Origin: G016234445 sp964438865
GTDB taxonomy: Bacteria > Chloroflexota > Dehalococcoidia > Tepidiformales > Tepidiformaceae
Direction: 5' to 3'
DNA length: 64,000 nt
Assembly: GCA_964438865.1 (NCBI GenBank)
Contig: CAYTMI010000008.1
Coordinates: 105,801-169,800, forward strand
The notes below the pieces were generated by a model. That model did not search any database. It was not told the DNA's origin and saw only the letters and a program-made list of their open reading frames with translations. Numbering within the stretch: the first letter of the stretch is position 1; every line of letters starts with the position of its first letter. Shown piece after piece: positions 24,283-33,962 of this stretch. Made by a program: the position numbers and the translations under genes.

Positions 24283-26448
24283 ATGGACAAGCCACGAGCC
24301 CTCCCCGACGGCAGACGCGACCTGGCGGTAGCGGCGGCAACGCTTGCCGGCCACCTGCCCCCGGAGTTCGCCCCCTTGGCGACGCTCGCCTACAACTACT
24401 GGTGGTCCTGGGCCCCCGGCGGCGAAGATGTCTTCTCCTCGCTCGACCCCCACCGCTGGGCGCGCTGTGGGATGAACCCCATCCGCCTGCTCCAGGAACT
24501 CGACCCCTCGCGGCTGCGCGTCCTGGCGATGCAGCCCGGCGTACTCGACCGGGTCGAAGCGCTCGCCCGCGCCCTCCGCGAAGAACTGGCCCGCCCGGAA
24601 CGGCCGATCGCCCTCCCCGGCCGCCCCGCCGTCATCGTCTGCGCCGAGTTCGGCGTCCACCGCTCGCTGCCGTTCTATGCCGGGGGCCTCGGCGTCCTCG
24701 CGGGGGACTTCCTCAAGGAGGTGTCCGACCAGGGCTATCCCGCCGTCGGCATCGGCCTTTTCTACTCGCAGGGGTCGTTCCACCAGCGCGTGGACAACTC
24801 CGGCTGGCAGCACGAATTCTGGCTCGACACCGACTCCGACCGCCTGCCAGCCGCGATCGTCACCGGCACCGATGGCGACCCCCTCACGGTCAGTGTCCCC
24901 ATGCGCGGCCGCGACGTGACCGCCCAGATCTGGCGCGTCGACGTCGGCCGGGTGCCGCTCTACCTGCTCGACACGAACCTCCCCGGGAATGCCCCGGGCG
25001 ACCGCTGGATCACGTCGCGGCTCTACGTCGGCAACCGCGAGGTAAGGCTCGCCCAGTACGCCCTCCTCGGGATCGGCGGGGTCCGCGCCATGCGGGCGAT
25101 GGGCATCGAACCCGCGCTCATCCACCTGAACGAAGGCCACGCCAGCCTCGCCCTGCTCGAACTCCTCCGCGAACACCTCGCCGCCGGCCTCGACCTCACC
25201 GCGGCGAAGGAACGGATGCGGGCGGCCACTGTATTCACCACCCATACGCCCGTCTCCGCCGGCAACGAAACGCTTTCGACCGACGACCTCCAATCCGTCC
25301 TCCCCGGCCTGCCGGCGTCGCTCGGGATGGAGTGGGGCGACCTGGTGGCCATGGGCCGCATCCGGCCCGAGGACCCCGGCGAGCAGTTCGGGCTCACCCC
25401 CTTTGCCCTCCGGATGACGGGCGCCGCCAACGCGGTCAGCCGCCTCCACGGCGAAGTCGCGCGCCAGATGTGGCACGACCTCTGGCCCGGCCGCGCCCCG
25501 GAACAGGTCCCCATCGGCCACGTCACAAACGGGGTCCACCTGGCAACCTGGATGGCCCCCCAGATGCGGGCGCTGCTTGCCCGCTACCTCCCGGGGTGGC
25601 CCGCCTCAGCGGCAGACCCCGCGACCTGGGGACACGTCGACGACATCCCCGATCGCGAACTCTGGGCAGTCCGCTGCGAGCTGCGCGCCGGCCTCGGCAC
25701 CTATGTCCGCGACCGCAGCGTTGTCGAGCGCCTCGGGCGTGGCGAGGCCCTCCCCTACGCCGAATCCGCCGCCCGCGCCTGGAGCGACGACTCCCTGACG
25801 GCCGGGTTCGCCCGCCGCATCGCCACCTACAAACGACTCTACCTCGTGACCCGCAATTTGGACCGCGGCCTCCGGTTGATCAACGGCGAACTCCCGGTCC
25901 AGCTCGTCATCGCCGGCCGCGCCCACCCCCAGGACGACGACGCGAAGCGCACCGTCCAGCAGGTCTTCGCTCTCAACTACCTGCCGAACCTCGCCGGCCG
26001 CGTCGTCTTCCTCGAAGAGCACGACATGGCGATGGCCGCCCGCCTCGTCCGCGGCTCCGACCTCTGGGTGAACCTGCCGCGGCCACTGAACGAAGCCTGC
26101 GGCACCAGCGGCATGAAGTCGGCGCTCAACGGCGGGCTCCAGTTGAGCGTGCTCGATGGCTGGTGGGCCGAGGCCTACGACGGCGCCAACGGCTGGGCTA
26201 TCGCCTCCAACCCCGCCCTCCCCGCCGCCGAACAGGACGCCCAGGACGCCACCGCCCTCTTCGACCTGCTGGAATCCCAGGTGCTGCCCCTCTTCTACGA
26301 CCGCGGCGAGGACGGCATCCCGCATGGCTGGGTCCAGAAGATGAAGCTGTCGCTCAAGTCCATCGGCCCGCGCTTCACGGCCACGCGGATGCTCGACGAA
26401 TATGTCGCACGCGCCCGGGCGCAGCTTGGAGCGCTGGCGAGCGGGTGA
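24283..26448 (+). CDS. glgP: Alpha-glucan (glycogen/maltodextrin) phosphorylase
   Basis: About 721 residues of the short GT35 phosphorylase group found in many bacteria and archaea. Landmarks are NYWWSWAPGGEDVFSSLDP at the N-terminus, FGVHRSLPFYAGGLGVLAGDFLKE, HLNEGHASLALLE, FTTHTPVSAGNE, the phosphate/PLP region RIATYKRLYL, and EACGTSGMKSALNGGLQLSVLDGWW, whose Lys binds pyridoxal phosphate. It releases glucose-1-phosphate from alpha-1,4-glucans. The ATG at 24283 was chosen although an in-frame GTG exists at 24259; neither has a strong ribosome binding site. Its neighbours are unrelated in pathway. Confidence 0.85.
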   Translation: MDKPRALPDGRRDLAVAAATLAGHLPPEFAPLATLAYNYWWSWAPGGEDVFSSLDPHRWARCGMNPIRLLQELDPSRLRVLAMQPGVLDRVEALARALREELARPERPIALPGRPAVIVCAEFGVHRSLPFYAGGLGVLAGDFLKEVSDQGYPAVGIGLFYSQGSFHQRVDNSGWQHEFWLDTDSDRLPAAIVTGTDGDPLTVSVPMRGRDVTAQIWRVDVGRVPLYLLDTNLPGNAPGDRWITSRLYVGNREVRLAQYALLGIGGVRAMRAMGIEPALIHLNEGHASLALLELLREHLAAGLDLTAAKERMRAATVFTTHTPVSAGNETLSTDDLQSVLPGLPASLGMEWGDLVAMGRIRPEDPGEQFGLTPFALRMTGAANAVSRLHGEVARQMWHDLWPGRAPEQVPIGHVTNGVHLATWMAPQMRALLARYLPGWPASAADPATWGHVDDIPDRELWAVRCELRAGLGTYVRDRSVVERLGRGEALPYAESAARAWSDDSLTAGFARRIATYKRLYLVTRNLDRGLRLINGELPVQLVIAGRAHPQDDDAKRTVQQVFALNYLPNLAGRVVFLEEHDMAMAARLVRGSDLWVNLPRPLNEACGTSGMKSALNGGLQLSVLDGWWAEAYDGANGWAIASNPALPAAEQDAQDATALFDLLESQVLPLFYDRGEDGIPHGWVQKMKLSLKSIGPRFTATRMLDEYVARARAQLGALASG

Positions 26449-26460
26449 CCCTCCGGTCCG

Positions 26461-27966
26461 TCAGCGAACCGCAGGCACCGGAAGTGCCCGCCGCAGCACC
26501 TTGCCGGTCGGCGTCCGCGGGAGTTCGTCGATCACCTGGACGGAGCGCGGCACCTTGTAGGTCGCCAGGTGTTCCCGGCAGTGCGCGCGGATGGCGGTCT
26601 CGTCGAAGGTCGCCCCTTCCGCGAGTTCGATGAAGGCCACCGGCACCTGGCCGCGCGCCGGGTCGGGCATGCCGATCACGGCCGAATCCGCCACCGATGG
26701 ATGCGTGTTCAGCACCTCTTCGATCTCGGTGGGGAAGACGTTCTCCCCGGCGATGATGATCAGGTCGCTGATCCGCCCGGTGATGAAGAGGTGGCCGCTC
26801 TCGTCGAACCGCCCGAGGTCGCCCGTCTTGAAGTAGCCGTTGGCGTCGAAGGCCCGCGCCGCCAGTTCGGGCAACTTGAAGTAGCTGGTCATCAGGTTCG
26901 GTCCGCGCGCCCGGATCTCGCCCTCTTCGCCGGGTGGCACCGAGTTCCCCTGGATGTCGACCACCACTTCCTCCACTCCCGGCAGGGGCTTCCCCACGGA
27001 CTCGGGCTTGTGGTCTTCGGGACGGCACCAGTTGAGGACGGCGCTCGTTTCCGTCAGCCCGTACCCCTGGCTGATGGTTATCCCGAACCGTTCCTCGAAC
27101 CGTTCGCGCAGCCGCGACGAAAGCGGCTCGCCCCCGGAGATCAGGTACCGGTAGGAGGTGAAGTCAGCGGACGTGGCCGTCCGGTCGGAGAGCAGGGCGT
27201 TGTACATCGCCGGCACCCCGACGAAGCCCGTCGGCCGGTGGCGCCGCATCAATTCGAACAGCCGCCGGGGCACGAATCGCGCCGTGTACACCACTTTCCC
27301 GCCGACCGTCAGCGGCAACAGCGTCAGCACCGTCAGCCCGAAGCAGTGGAACTGCGGCAGCACCCCGAGGAAGACGTCGCGGTTGGTGACCTTGCCCCAC
27401 TCGGCGCACTGGCTCACGTTCGCTGCCAGGGCGGCGACGCTCAGTTCGACTCCCTTGGGCCGGCCGGAGGTGCCCGACGTGTAGATGAGTACCGCGGTCC
27501 GGGCCGGGTCCTCCGCCGGCGCCCGGCGGAAGGGCGGGGGCCACCCGCGCTGCAGGTCCTCCAGGAACAGCGGCCGGACCCCTTCCGGCAGTTCCCCGAA
27601 GCGTTCGATCATCGGCCGCACCGTCACCACCAGGTCCAGTTCGGCGTCACCTATCACGTAGGCGAGTTCCTGCGGCCGCAGGAGGTAGTTCAGCGGCACG
27701 GCCGTCCGCCCCAGCAGCCACGTCGCCATCGCCGCAAGGGGGAACATCCCGGAGGTCGGGAGCATCAGCCCGATCCGCCGGTTCGGGGAGGCGCGCTCGA
27801 TCGCCCGCGCCAGGTAGAGCGCCCCAAGGTACAGGTGGATGCCCCGCCAACTGCGCTGGTCGTCCACGACGAAGGTGCGGAAGGGGTGGCGCCGAAGGTT
27901 GCGAAGCAGCGGCCCGAGAAGCGTCTGCGGGCAGCGCGATGGAACCTGCGGTGGCGAACCACTCAT
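26461..27966 (-). CDS. AMP-binding acyl-CoA synthetase
   Basis: About 501 residues of the adenylate-forming superfamily. The AMP motif TAVLIYTSGTSGRPKGVEL, the A5 motif QGYGLTETSAV, and the C-terminal GYFKTGDLGRF, GRISDLIIIAGENVFPTEIEE and catalytic Lys of RTPTGKVLRR are all present. It resembles long- and medium-chain fatty acyl-CoA ligases. ATG 27966 (MSGSPPQ) was preferred to 28005 because the extra residues are not conserved-looking; neither has a strong ribosome binding site. It converges on glgP with only 12 bases between stops. It probably activates a carboxylic acid for beta-oxidation by enzymes such as the dehydrogenase at 5897 (inference). Confidence 0.83.
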   Translation of the reverse strand: MSGSPPQVPSRCPQTLLGPLLRNLRRHPFRTFVVDDQRSWRGIHLYLGALYLARAIERASPNRRIGLMLPTSGMFPLAAMATWLLGRTAVPLNYLLRPQELAYVIGDAELDLVVTVRPMIERFGELPEGVRPLFLEDLQRGWPPPFRRAPAEDPARTAVLIYTSGTSGRPKGVELSVAALAANVSQCAEWGKVTNRDVFLGVLPQFHCFGLTVLTLLPLTVGGKVVYTARFVPRRLFELMRRHRPTGFVGVPAMYNALLSDRTATSADFTSYRYLISGGEPLSSRLRERFEERFGITISQGYGLTETSAVLNWCRPEDHKPESVGKPLPGVEEVVVDIQGNSVPPGEEGEIRARGPNLMTSYFKLPELAARAFDANGYFKTGDLGRFDESGHLFITGRISDLIIIAGENVFPTEIEEVLNTHPSVADSAVIGMPDPARGQVPVAFIELAEGATFDETAIRAHCREHLATYKVPRSVQVIDELPRTPTGKVLRRALPVPAVR

Positions 27967-28061
27967 CTCGCCACCGAGCGTGCTCCGGCCGGCGGGGCAT
28001 GTCACGTCCGAACGGGCCGCCTTCCCGTATCCCGCCGGACCGGAAATCGCGTCTCCGCGGC

Positions 28062-29429
28062 TCAGGAAGGCGGCCGGTCGAGCGCGTAGGGCGAAGCAGC
28101 ACGCACCGTCTCCTCGTTCACGGTGTCCGGGAGCCAGAACCCTCGGAAGGCGAGATAGCCGATCAATGTCGAAAGCCCCGCCACCGGCCCGACCAGGCGG
28201 ATGCCGATGGGGTTCTCGGTCGTCGAACCCAGCGTCAGGAGGATCGCCAACAGCAGCGGCGCCAGCGACGATGCCGTCTTTTCGAACATCGCCTGGGTCG
28301 CGTAGTAGGTGCCTTCCCGCCGCTCGCCCGTGCGCAGCGTGTCGTAATCCGTGAGGTCGGCGATCAACGCGTTCGGGAAGGTTTGGAGCGGCGCCAGCGG
28401 CAGCCCCAGGAAGGCCGCGTAGACGAGGATCTGCACCACCGGCGGTATGCCCGGGATGAACCCGATGAAGAAGAGGAAAGGGAAATAGATGGCGGCATAC
28501 AGCATTCCGAAGGAGTACATCTTCCGCTTCCCGTGCCGCTTCGCCATCTTCACGAAGGTTGGCAGCACCACCACCAGCATGCCGATCGCGACCGCGTTGA
28601 TCAGCGCCGTCATCGTCCCTTCGTTTTCGAACTCAAGAACCTCCTTCACCAGGAACGGCATGATCCCCGTGATCATCAGCACGCCCATGTTGTAGAAGAT
28701 GTAGGTCGGCAGGAAGAGGACGAACTGGTCGTTCCGCATGCAGCTGGCAATCGACTGCCAGAACGACTCGGCCGGCGGCGGCTTCGATGCCGTGCGCGCG
28801 GCCTCCACGGCCGGCCGCCAGGCCCCGGCCAGGCCGACGAAGCGGAAGACGAGCGCCAGGGTCGCCATGATCATCGCCATCACCTGGAACCCGAAGGCGT
28901 CGATGATGAAACCGCTCCCCACGAGTGCCACCGCGGCCCCGGCGACCCCGAACGCCACCTGCCAGGAGACGATGCTCAGGCGGTCCTCGTTGTTCCGGGC
29001 GATTTCCGGTAGCAGCGATTCGAAGGGCCCGCCGGAGAGCGTGCTGAAGAGGTGGAACAGCGCCAGCGCGGCGAAGAGGAAGATGGCGTTGCTCATGCTC
29101 TCGTCGCTCGACGGCGGGAACCAGAGCACCACGAACATCAACGCAAGAAACGGCGTCGCCGTAATCACGAACGGGATCCGGCGCCCCCAGCGGGACCGCG
29201 TCCGGTCGCTCCAATAGCCGATGAGCGGGTCGTCGAACGCTTCGATGAAGCGGATCGAGAAAAGCACGACCCCCACGGCGAGCAGCGTCGTCCGTCGCGA
29301 GATATCCGCGTCGTCCGGGGGCGCGTAGAAGTAGAGCAGCCAGAGGTCCTTGCTCCGGCCAATGGCGTTGCCGCCGATGCTCCCCGAGGCATAGAGCAGG
29401 CGGGTGACACGCGGCAGCCGTTCGGGCAC
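28062..29429 (-). CDS. GPH-family sugar:cation symporter-like MFS protein
   Basis: A 455-residue MFS protein with twelve hydrophobic segments. It has GPH (melibiose/glucuronide) traits: YASGSIGGNAIGRSKDLWLLYFY at the start, FDDPLIGYWSDRTRSRWGRRIPFV after helix 2, and QTFPNALIADLTDYDTLRTGERREGTYYATQAMFEKTAS in the central loop. GTG 29429 was chosen because GGGAGGGACAG directly precedes it; the 56 codons upstream are Arg/Gly-rich and unlike a transporter. Substrate unknown: sugars are usual for the family, but GPH proteins in such genomes often sit with catabolic genes. Confidence 0.75.
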   Translation of the reverse strand: MPERLPRVTRLLYASGSIGGNAIGRSKDLWLLYFYAPPDDADISRRTTLLAVGVVLFSIRFIEAFDDPLIGYWSDRTRSRWGRRIPFVITATPFLALMFVVLWFPPSSDESMSNAIFLFAALALFHLFSTLSGGPFESLLPEIARNNEDRLSIVSWQVAFGVAGAAVALVGSGFIIDAFGFQVMAMIMATLALVFRFVGLAGAWRPAVEAARTASKPPPAESFWQSIASCMRNDQFVLFLPTYIFYNMGVLMITGIMPFLVKEVLEFENEGTMTALINAVAIGMLVVVLPTFVKMAKRHGKRKMYSFGMLYAAIYFPFLFFIGFIPGIPPVVQILVYAAFLGLPLAPLQTFPNALIADLTDYDTLRTGERREGTYYATQAMFEKTASSLAPLLLAILLTLGSTTENPIGIRLVGPVAGLSTLIGYLAFRGFWLPDTVNEETVRAASPYALDRPPS

Positions 29430-29638
29430 CTGTCCCTCCCCGCGGCAATTGCACCACGATGATGGCCGCCCGCCACCGTCCGTCCGTCCCCCGCCCGTGG
29501 CCCGAGCGGCCCTATCTACAGCACCAACGCGCCCTCGCCATTGCGCCGCAGGGGCCACATTCCTTGCCCCGCTTGGCGCTCCCGGGCCTGCGGCCATGCC
29601 CTACAGTGGATGCAATCTCACTCGAGTGGAGCACCACC

Positions 29639-30385
29639 ATGGGCAGGCTTGAAGGCAAGGTCGCGATCGTCACCGGCGGCGGCTCGGGCATTGGCCGGGC
29701 GACGGCCCTCTTGTTCGCCCGCGAAGGCGCGAAAGTCGTCGTCGCCGACATCACCGGCAAAGAGAAGGAGACCGCGGACGAGATCGGCCCTTCGGCGGTC
29801 GCTTCCCACGTCGATGTCTCCGTCTCCGCCGACATCCGGGCGATGATCGAAGCCGCCCGCAACACCTTCGGGAAGCTGGATGTGATCTTCAACAACGCCG
29901 GCATCGAAGGCGCCCAGGCGCCCACCGCCGACTGCACCGAAGAGAACTTCGACCGCGTGATCGCCGTCAACCTTCGTGGCGTCTTCCTCGGGATGAAATA
30001 CGCGATCCCGGTCATGCTGGCCGGCGGCGGTGGTTCGATCATCAACACCGCGTCCATCGCCGGCCTCGTCGGCTTCATGGGAATCCCGGCCTACTGCGCC
30101 TCCAAGGGGGCCGTCATTCAGCTTACGAAGACCGCCGCGCTCGAATACGCCACCCACGGCATCCGCGTCAACGCGATCTGCCCCGGCGTCATCTGGACAC
30201 CGATGGTCGAACGCTTCACCGGGGGCACCGAAGAGGGGAAAGCGCAGATGGCCGCCCTCGAACCCGTCGGCCGGATGGGCACCGCTGAAGAGGTGGCCTC
30301 CCTCGCGCTCTATCTCGCCAGCGATGACTCCGCCTTCGTGACCGGCACCGCCATCCCCATCGATGGCGGCTTCGTCGCCCGCTAG
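29639..30385 (+). CDS. SDR-family NAD(P)-dependent oxidoreductase
   Basis: A 248-residue classical short-chain dehydrogenase. It has TGGGSGIG at the N-terminus, DV after strand 4, NNAG, catalytic Ser in NTASI, YCASK and the PGVIWTPM segment. An Asp at the end of strand beta2 (VVVADITG) favours NAD(H). It is monocistronic and divergent from the symporter gene; the ATG follows GGAGCACCACC. Its substrate cannot be told; homologous proteins oxidise secondary alcohols or 3-hydroxyacyl compounds. Confidence 0.85.
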   Translation: MGRLEGKVAIVTGGGSGIGRATALLFAREGAKVVVADITGKEKETADEIGPSAVASHVDVSVSADIRAMIEAARNTFGKLDVIFNNAGIEGAQAPTADCTEENFDRVIAVNLRGVFLGMKYAIPVMLAGGGGSIINTASIAGLVGFMGIPAYCASKGAVIQLTKTAALEYATHGIRVNAICPGVIWTPMVERFTGGTEEGKAQMAALEPVGRMGTAEEVASLALYLASDDSAFVTGTAIPIDGGFVAR

Positions 30386-30448
30386 CACTTCCGGGGGCGA
30401 GCCAGAGCGACGGCGATACGTGCAGTTCGGGGCGCCACAGACTTTGCT

Positions 30449-30490
30449 CCCCCTCTCCCGCCCGGCGGGAGACGGGGTTGGGGGTGAGGG
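30449..30490 (+). repeat. Dispersed CCCTCTCCC...GGGAGA hairpin element
   Basis: CCCCCTCTCCCGCCC followed by GGCGGGAGACGGGG and GTTGGGGGTGAGGG. Same family as 13551 and 15454, with one stem mismatch. It separates the SDR and VOC genes. Confidence 0.7.
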
Positions 30491-30531
30491 CCGGTGCGCG
30501 TATGCTCCGCCCAAACCGCAGGAGCACACGC

Positions 30532-30885
30532 ATGGAAGCAGATTGGGCGCGTCCCGTCGTCCACTGGGAAATCCAGGCCCGCGACCCTGAGAAGATCCGC
30601 GGCTTCTACGCCGCCATGTTCAACTGGTCGATCGGCGATGGACGGATCATGCGGTTCCCCGCGGGCGTCGGCGGACCCGAGCCCGGGCCAGGCGGCCACA
30701 TCATGCCGGCGGAATCGTCCCGCATCGTCCTCTACATCCAGGTCCGCGACCTCCGCGAATCCCTCGACCGTGCCGCCAGCCTCGGCGGGAGCATCCTCCG
30801 CGAGCCCTTCGACATCCCCGGCGGCCCCACCCTCGCCACGATCGCCGACCCCGAAGGCACCCAGGTCGTCCTGGTCCAGCAGTGA
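30532..30885 (+). CDS. VOC-superfamily (glyoxalase-like) protein
   Basis: A 117-residue single-module vicinal-oxygen-chelate protein. It opens with RPVVHWEIQARDPEKIRGFYAAMFNW (beta-alpha with the first metal-ligand position His), has a middle ILYIQVRDLRESLDRAASLGG, and ends TIADPEGTQVVLVQ, the usual terminal strand. This resembles the small YdhR/27-kDa-antigen type of VOC protein rather than a full dioxygenase. An AGGAG ribosome binding site is nine bases before the ATG. Function unknown; members include isomerases, lyases and binding proteins. Confidence 0.75.
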   Translation: MEADWARPVVHWEIQARDPEKIRGFYAAMFNWSIGDGRIMRFPAGVGGPEPGPGGHIMPAESSRIVLYIQVRDLRESLDRAASLGGSILREPFDIPGGPTLATIADPEGTQVVLVQQ

Positions 30886-30940
30886 CTGGGTGACGGAGTG
30901 ACGGAGTGACGGGGTCGCCCCACTACCGGCCCCCAGTCCC

Positions 30941-30993
30941 TGTCACTGTTGGTGACAATTCTTCTTGACGCCCGGCCCCGGCCGGCAAAGAAT
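30941..30993 (+). promoter_or_regulatory. Promoter and palindromic operator of the TetR-type gene
   Basis: The inverted repeat TGTCAC (30941-30946) / GTGACA (30952-30957) with a five-base spacer lies just upstream of TTGACG (30965-30970), 17 bases and AAGAAT (30988-30993). Transcription is predicted to start at about 31000, the A of the ATG, so the mRNA would be leaderless. The palindrome is a likely autoregulatory site. Just upstream (30885-30916) GTGACGGA is repeated three times. Confidence 0.5.
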
Positions 30994-30999
30994 GACCCC

Positions 31000-31644
31000 A
31001 TGACCGAGCTTGCCCCGGCCCCCGAATCCGCCCTCTCCGAGGGCGACGCCCCCCCGAGGACCGACGGCCGCCACGCCTGGCGCGAACGCAACCGCAACGC
31101 TGTCGTCGATGCCCTCCTTGACCTCTACGCCGAAGGCAACCTCCGCCCCGGCGCCCAGGAAGTCGCCGACCGCTCGGGCGTCTCCCGCCGCTCCGTCTTC
31201 CGCTACTTCGACGACATGGACGACCTCGACCGGGCCGCGATCGACCGCCAGCTGGCGCGCGTCCGCCATCTCGTGGACGTCCCGAACCTCGGCGCCGGCT
31301 CCCTCGACGAACGCATCGCCGGGATTGCCCGCCACCGGATCCGCCTCTTCGAAGCCACCGCCCCGATGGCCCGGCTCACCCGCCGCCGCGCTGCCCTCCA
31401 CCCGGTCATCGCCAGGCAACTGGCCGACGCCCGCCGCGTCTTCCTCCGCCAGGTCGAAAAGCAGTTCGCCCCCGAACTCGATCGCATGGAGCCCGCGGCG
31501 CGGACGGAGACCCTCGCCGCCGCCGACGTCCTCTGCTCGTTCGAAGCCTGCGACCTGCTCGTGGCTGGCAGCGGCATGCCCACCAGCGCGGTCGACGCTG
31601 TCATCCGCCGGGGGCTCGCCGCACTGTTCGCCGCGACCCCCTGA
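31000..31644 (+). CDS. TetR/AcrR-family transcriptional regulator
   Basis: A 214-residue regulator with a 24-residue disordered N-terminus and then a TetR helix-turn-helix (RNAVVDALLDLYAEGNLRPGAQEVADRSGVSRRSVFRYFDDMDDLDRAAI). The C-terminal ligand domain is unlike well-known members. ATG 31000 was chosen because it coincides with the predicted transcription start and begins a plausible N-terminus; the alternative at 30949 would run through the promoter. The gene ends three bases before the convergent sulfatase stop. It is the nearest regulator to the sulfatase/dehalogenase divergent promoter at 34010, so it is the first candidate to act there, although its own operator has a different sequence. 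Confidence 0.8.
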   Translation: MTELAPAPESALSEGDAPPRTDGRHAWRERNRNAVVDALLDLYAEGNLRPGAQEVADRSGVSRRSVFRYFDDMDDLDRAAIDRQLARVRHLVDVPNLGAGSLDERIAGIARHRIRLFEATAPMARLTRRRAALHPVIARQLADARRVFLRQVEKQFAPELDRMEPAARTETLAAADVLCSFEACDLLVAGSGMPTSAVDAVIRRGLAALFAATP

Positions 31645-31647
31645 GGC

Positions 31648-33912
31648 TCACTCCTTTGCCAGTTCACTCCGGGCGATCACGGCGATGTCGGCCTTGTCGC
31701 GCTCACTGCGGATGTGGAAGGCGGCGCGCCGCAGGGTCCCGGTGAAGGCGAAGGGCCCTTCGTAGTCGTCCACCACCGTCGACAGCCGGTCGCAGCCGAT
31801 GTCGAGCCCGGTCGAACCCAGCATCCGGATGACCACCGGGATCGCCACCGAGCCCAGTTCGTCGCCGTCGACAGCGAGCGTGATGACCCCGTCGCCCCGG
31901 CCAACGCGGTCGAACCGCGCCTCGATCACGTGGTCGCCGGCGGCAAGCGCGATGGGAAACGCCGCCCGCGTGTGCTGCCCCAGCGCGTTGTAGTCGAACT
32001 GGAGCAACCCGTCCTTGATGAAGAAGCTGTGGCCGACGTTGTGGTTGCCGCGCGCGTAGAGCACGCCTTCGCAGCCATCTCCCGCCACCGTAAGGTCGAA
32101 GCTGGCCGTCCAGTTCCGGCCGCCGAGCCCCGGGGCGGCGTCGCTGGGGATGTGCGAAATCGGTGGGAAGTACTCGTAGACAGTCCGCCCGTGGGGAGTC
32201 CCCGGCCGCGGCGGCGCGCCGAAGAGTTCGGTCGTCCGGTCGTCCAGCGGGAGCACGCCGTTCGCGCCCGCTTCCACCCACCACGCGTCCACCAGTTCAC
32301 GCAGCTTCTCCGGGTGTTCGGCGGCAAGGTCGTGGCATTCGGAGAAGTCCGCGTCGAGGTGATAGAGCGCCCAGGTGTCCTCTTCGAACGGCTTCCCCTT
32401 CCAGTGATAGGTGACCGCCTTCCAGCCCTGCATCCAGAGCCCGCGGTGGCCGAACTGTTCGAAGTACTGCGGCCGCCGGATGGTTGCCGGGGCCGCTGCC
32501 TCCCACGTGTAGGCGAGGCTTTCGCCGCTCAGCGGAATCTGCTGGTGGCCGTTCACCTCTTCCGGGAGGCTGGCTCCGAGCGCGTCCAGCACGGTCGGGA
32601 CGATGTCGGTGATGTGGCAGAACTGCTCCCGGATCGCGCCCGGCTCGGCGATCCCCGCCGGGTAGTGGACGATCAGCGGGTCGCGCACCCCGCCGCCGTA
32701 CGTGTTCTGCTTGTACCACTTCAGCGGCGTGTTCCCCACCTGTGCCCACCCCCAGGGGTAGTTGCTGTGCGAATGCGGGCCGCCGATATCGTCCAGCCGG
32801 TTGGCGACGATCTCGTCGATGTCCTCGCGCATGAAGTTGAAAAAGCTGAACTCGTCCATCACCCCATACGGGCCGCCCTCCTGGCTGGCGCCGTTGTCCG
32901 ACATCACCATGAAGACCGTGTTGTCGAGCATCTTCATCCCTTCGAGGAACGTCAGCAACCGCCCGATCTGCGCGTCCGTGTGCTCCAGGAACCCCGCGAA
33001 CGCCTCCTGGAGCCGGGCCGCGAACTTGCGCTGGTTCTCCGTCAGTTCCTCCCAGGCGGCCACCCCCGGGTTGCGGGGCGCCAGCGTCGTCCCCGGCGGG
33101 ACCACGCCCATCGCCAGCTGGCGGGCGAACCACTCCTCCCGGGCGGCGTCCCAGCCCTGGTCGAACTTCCCCCGGTAGCGCTCGATGTACTCCCGCGGCG
33201 CCTGGTGCGGCGCATGCGTCGCCCCGAAGGCGAGGTAGAGGAAGAACGGCCGGTCCGGCCGCACCGACTTCAAGTCCCGGATCCAGCCCATCGACTGGTC
33301 GACGATGTCTTCGCTGACGTGATAGCCGTCTTCGTGGCGGCCGGGCGGGTCGATGTGGTGGTTGTCGGCCGTCAGTTCCGGCGCGAATTGGTCCGCCTCC
33401 CCCTGGAGGAAGCCGTAGAAGCGGTCAAACCCCTTCTGCAGGGGCCAGTTCGTGTGAGGGCCCGCCGCCGAACATTCGTGCATCGGTGCCAGGTGCCACT
33501 TGCCCGCGGCATAGGTTGCGTAGCCGTGGGGCTGGAGCAGTTCCGCCAGCGTCGCCGCCCGCGGTGTGATGGCCCCCCGCATGTTCGGGAACCCCGTGTC
33601 GAAGTTGGAAACCGCGCGCATGCCGACAGCGTGGTGGTTGCGTCCCGTGAGCAGGCAGGCCCGCGACGGCGAACAGAGGGCCGTCGTGTGGAAGCCCGTG
33701 TACTGGAGCCCGTTCGCCGCCAGCCGGTCGATGGCCGGGGTCGCGATCGACGATCCGTAGCACCCGAAGTGCGCGAACCCCGTGTCGTCGAGCATCACCA
33801 GCACGACGTTCGGCGCGGCCTTCGGCGGCCGGGGCGGCGCGGGCCACCACGGCGTGGATTCGGCGATGGTGCGGCCGATGCGGCCACCGAACGACTGGTC
33901 AGCTGTAGTCAT
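31648..33912 (-). CDS. Arylsulfatase, type I (formylglycine) sulfatase
   Basis: A 754-residue sulfatase. The N-terminal metal-binding LVMLDDTGFAHFGCYG (Asp42, Asp43) and the FGly signature Cys80-Ser-Pro-Ser-Arg-Ala-Cys-Leu-Leu-Thr-Gly-Arg are intact, so Cys80 should be converted to formylglycine. Further active-site elements are GKWHLAPMHE, HAPHQAP and MSDNGASQEG. Length and the C-terminal beta-rich extension match the large AtsA-type arylsulfatases. There is no signal peptide, so it is probably cytoplasmic. No maturase gene is nearby. It is divergent from the haloalkane dehalogenase and its promoter shares a palindrome with that operon. Expected role: hydrolysis of aryl or alkyl sulfate esters. 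Confidence 0.87.
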   Translation of the reverse strand: MTTADQSFGGRIGRTIAESTPWWPAPPRPPKAAPNVVLVMLDDTGFAHFGCYGSSIATPAIDRLAANGLQYTGFHTTALCSPSRACLLTGRNHHAVGMRAVSNFDTGFPNMRGAITPRAATLAELLQPHGYATYAAGKWHLAPMHECSAAGPHTNWPLQKGFDRFYGFLQGEADQFAPELTADNHHIDPPGRHEDGYHVSEDIVDQSMGWIRDLKSVRPDRPFFLYLAFGATHAPHQAPREYIERYRGKFDQGWDAAREEWFARQLAMGVVPPGTTLAPRNPGVAAWEELTENQRKFAARLQEAFAGFLEHTDAQIGRLLTFLEGMKMLDNTVFMVMSDNGASQEGGPYGVMDEFSFFNFMREDIDEIVANRLDDIGGPHSHSNYPWGWAQVGNTPLKWYKQNTYGGGVRDPLIVHYPAGIAEPGAIREQFCHITDIVPTVLDALGASLPEEVNGHQQIPLSGESLAYTWEAAAPATIRRPQYFEQFGHRGLWMQGWKAVTYHWKGKPFEEDTWALYHLDADFSECHDLAAEHPEKLRELVDAWWVEAGANGVLPLDDRTTELFGAPPRPGTPHGRTVYEYFPPISHIPSDAAPGLGGRNWTASFDLTVAGDGCEGVLYARGNHNVGHSFFIKDGLLQFDYNALGQHTRAAFPIALAAGDHVIEARFDRVGRGDGVITLAVDGDELGSVAIPVVIRMLGSTGLDIGCDRLSTVVDDYEGPFAFTGTLRRAAFHIRSERDKADIAVIARSELAKE

Positions 33913-33962
33913 GGGTCATCCTCGTTTGGCTGGGAGCACGGAAGGGTCCGCGCGCGCTTCTT

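Noticed and set aside
30885..30916. Triple GTGACGGA repeat as iterons of an origin
   Set aside because: Only three short units with no AT-rich region, DnaA boxes or replication gene nearby.
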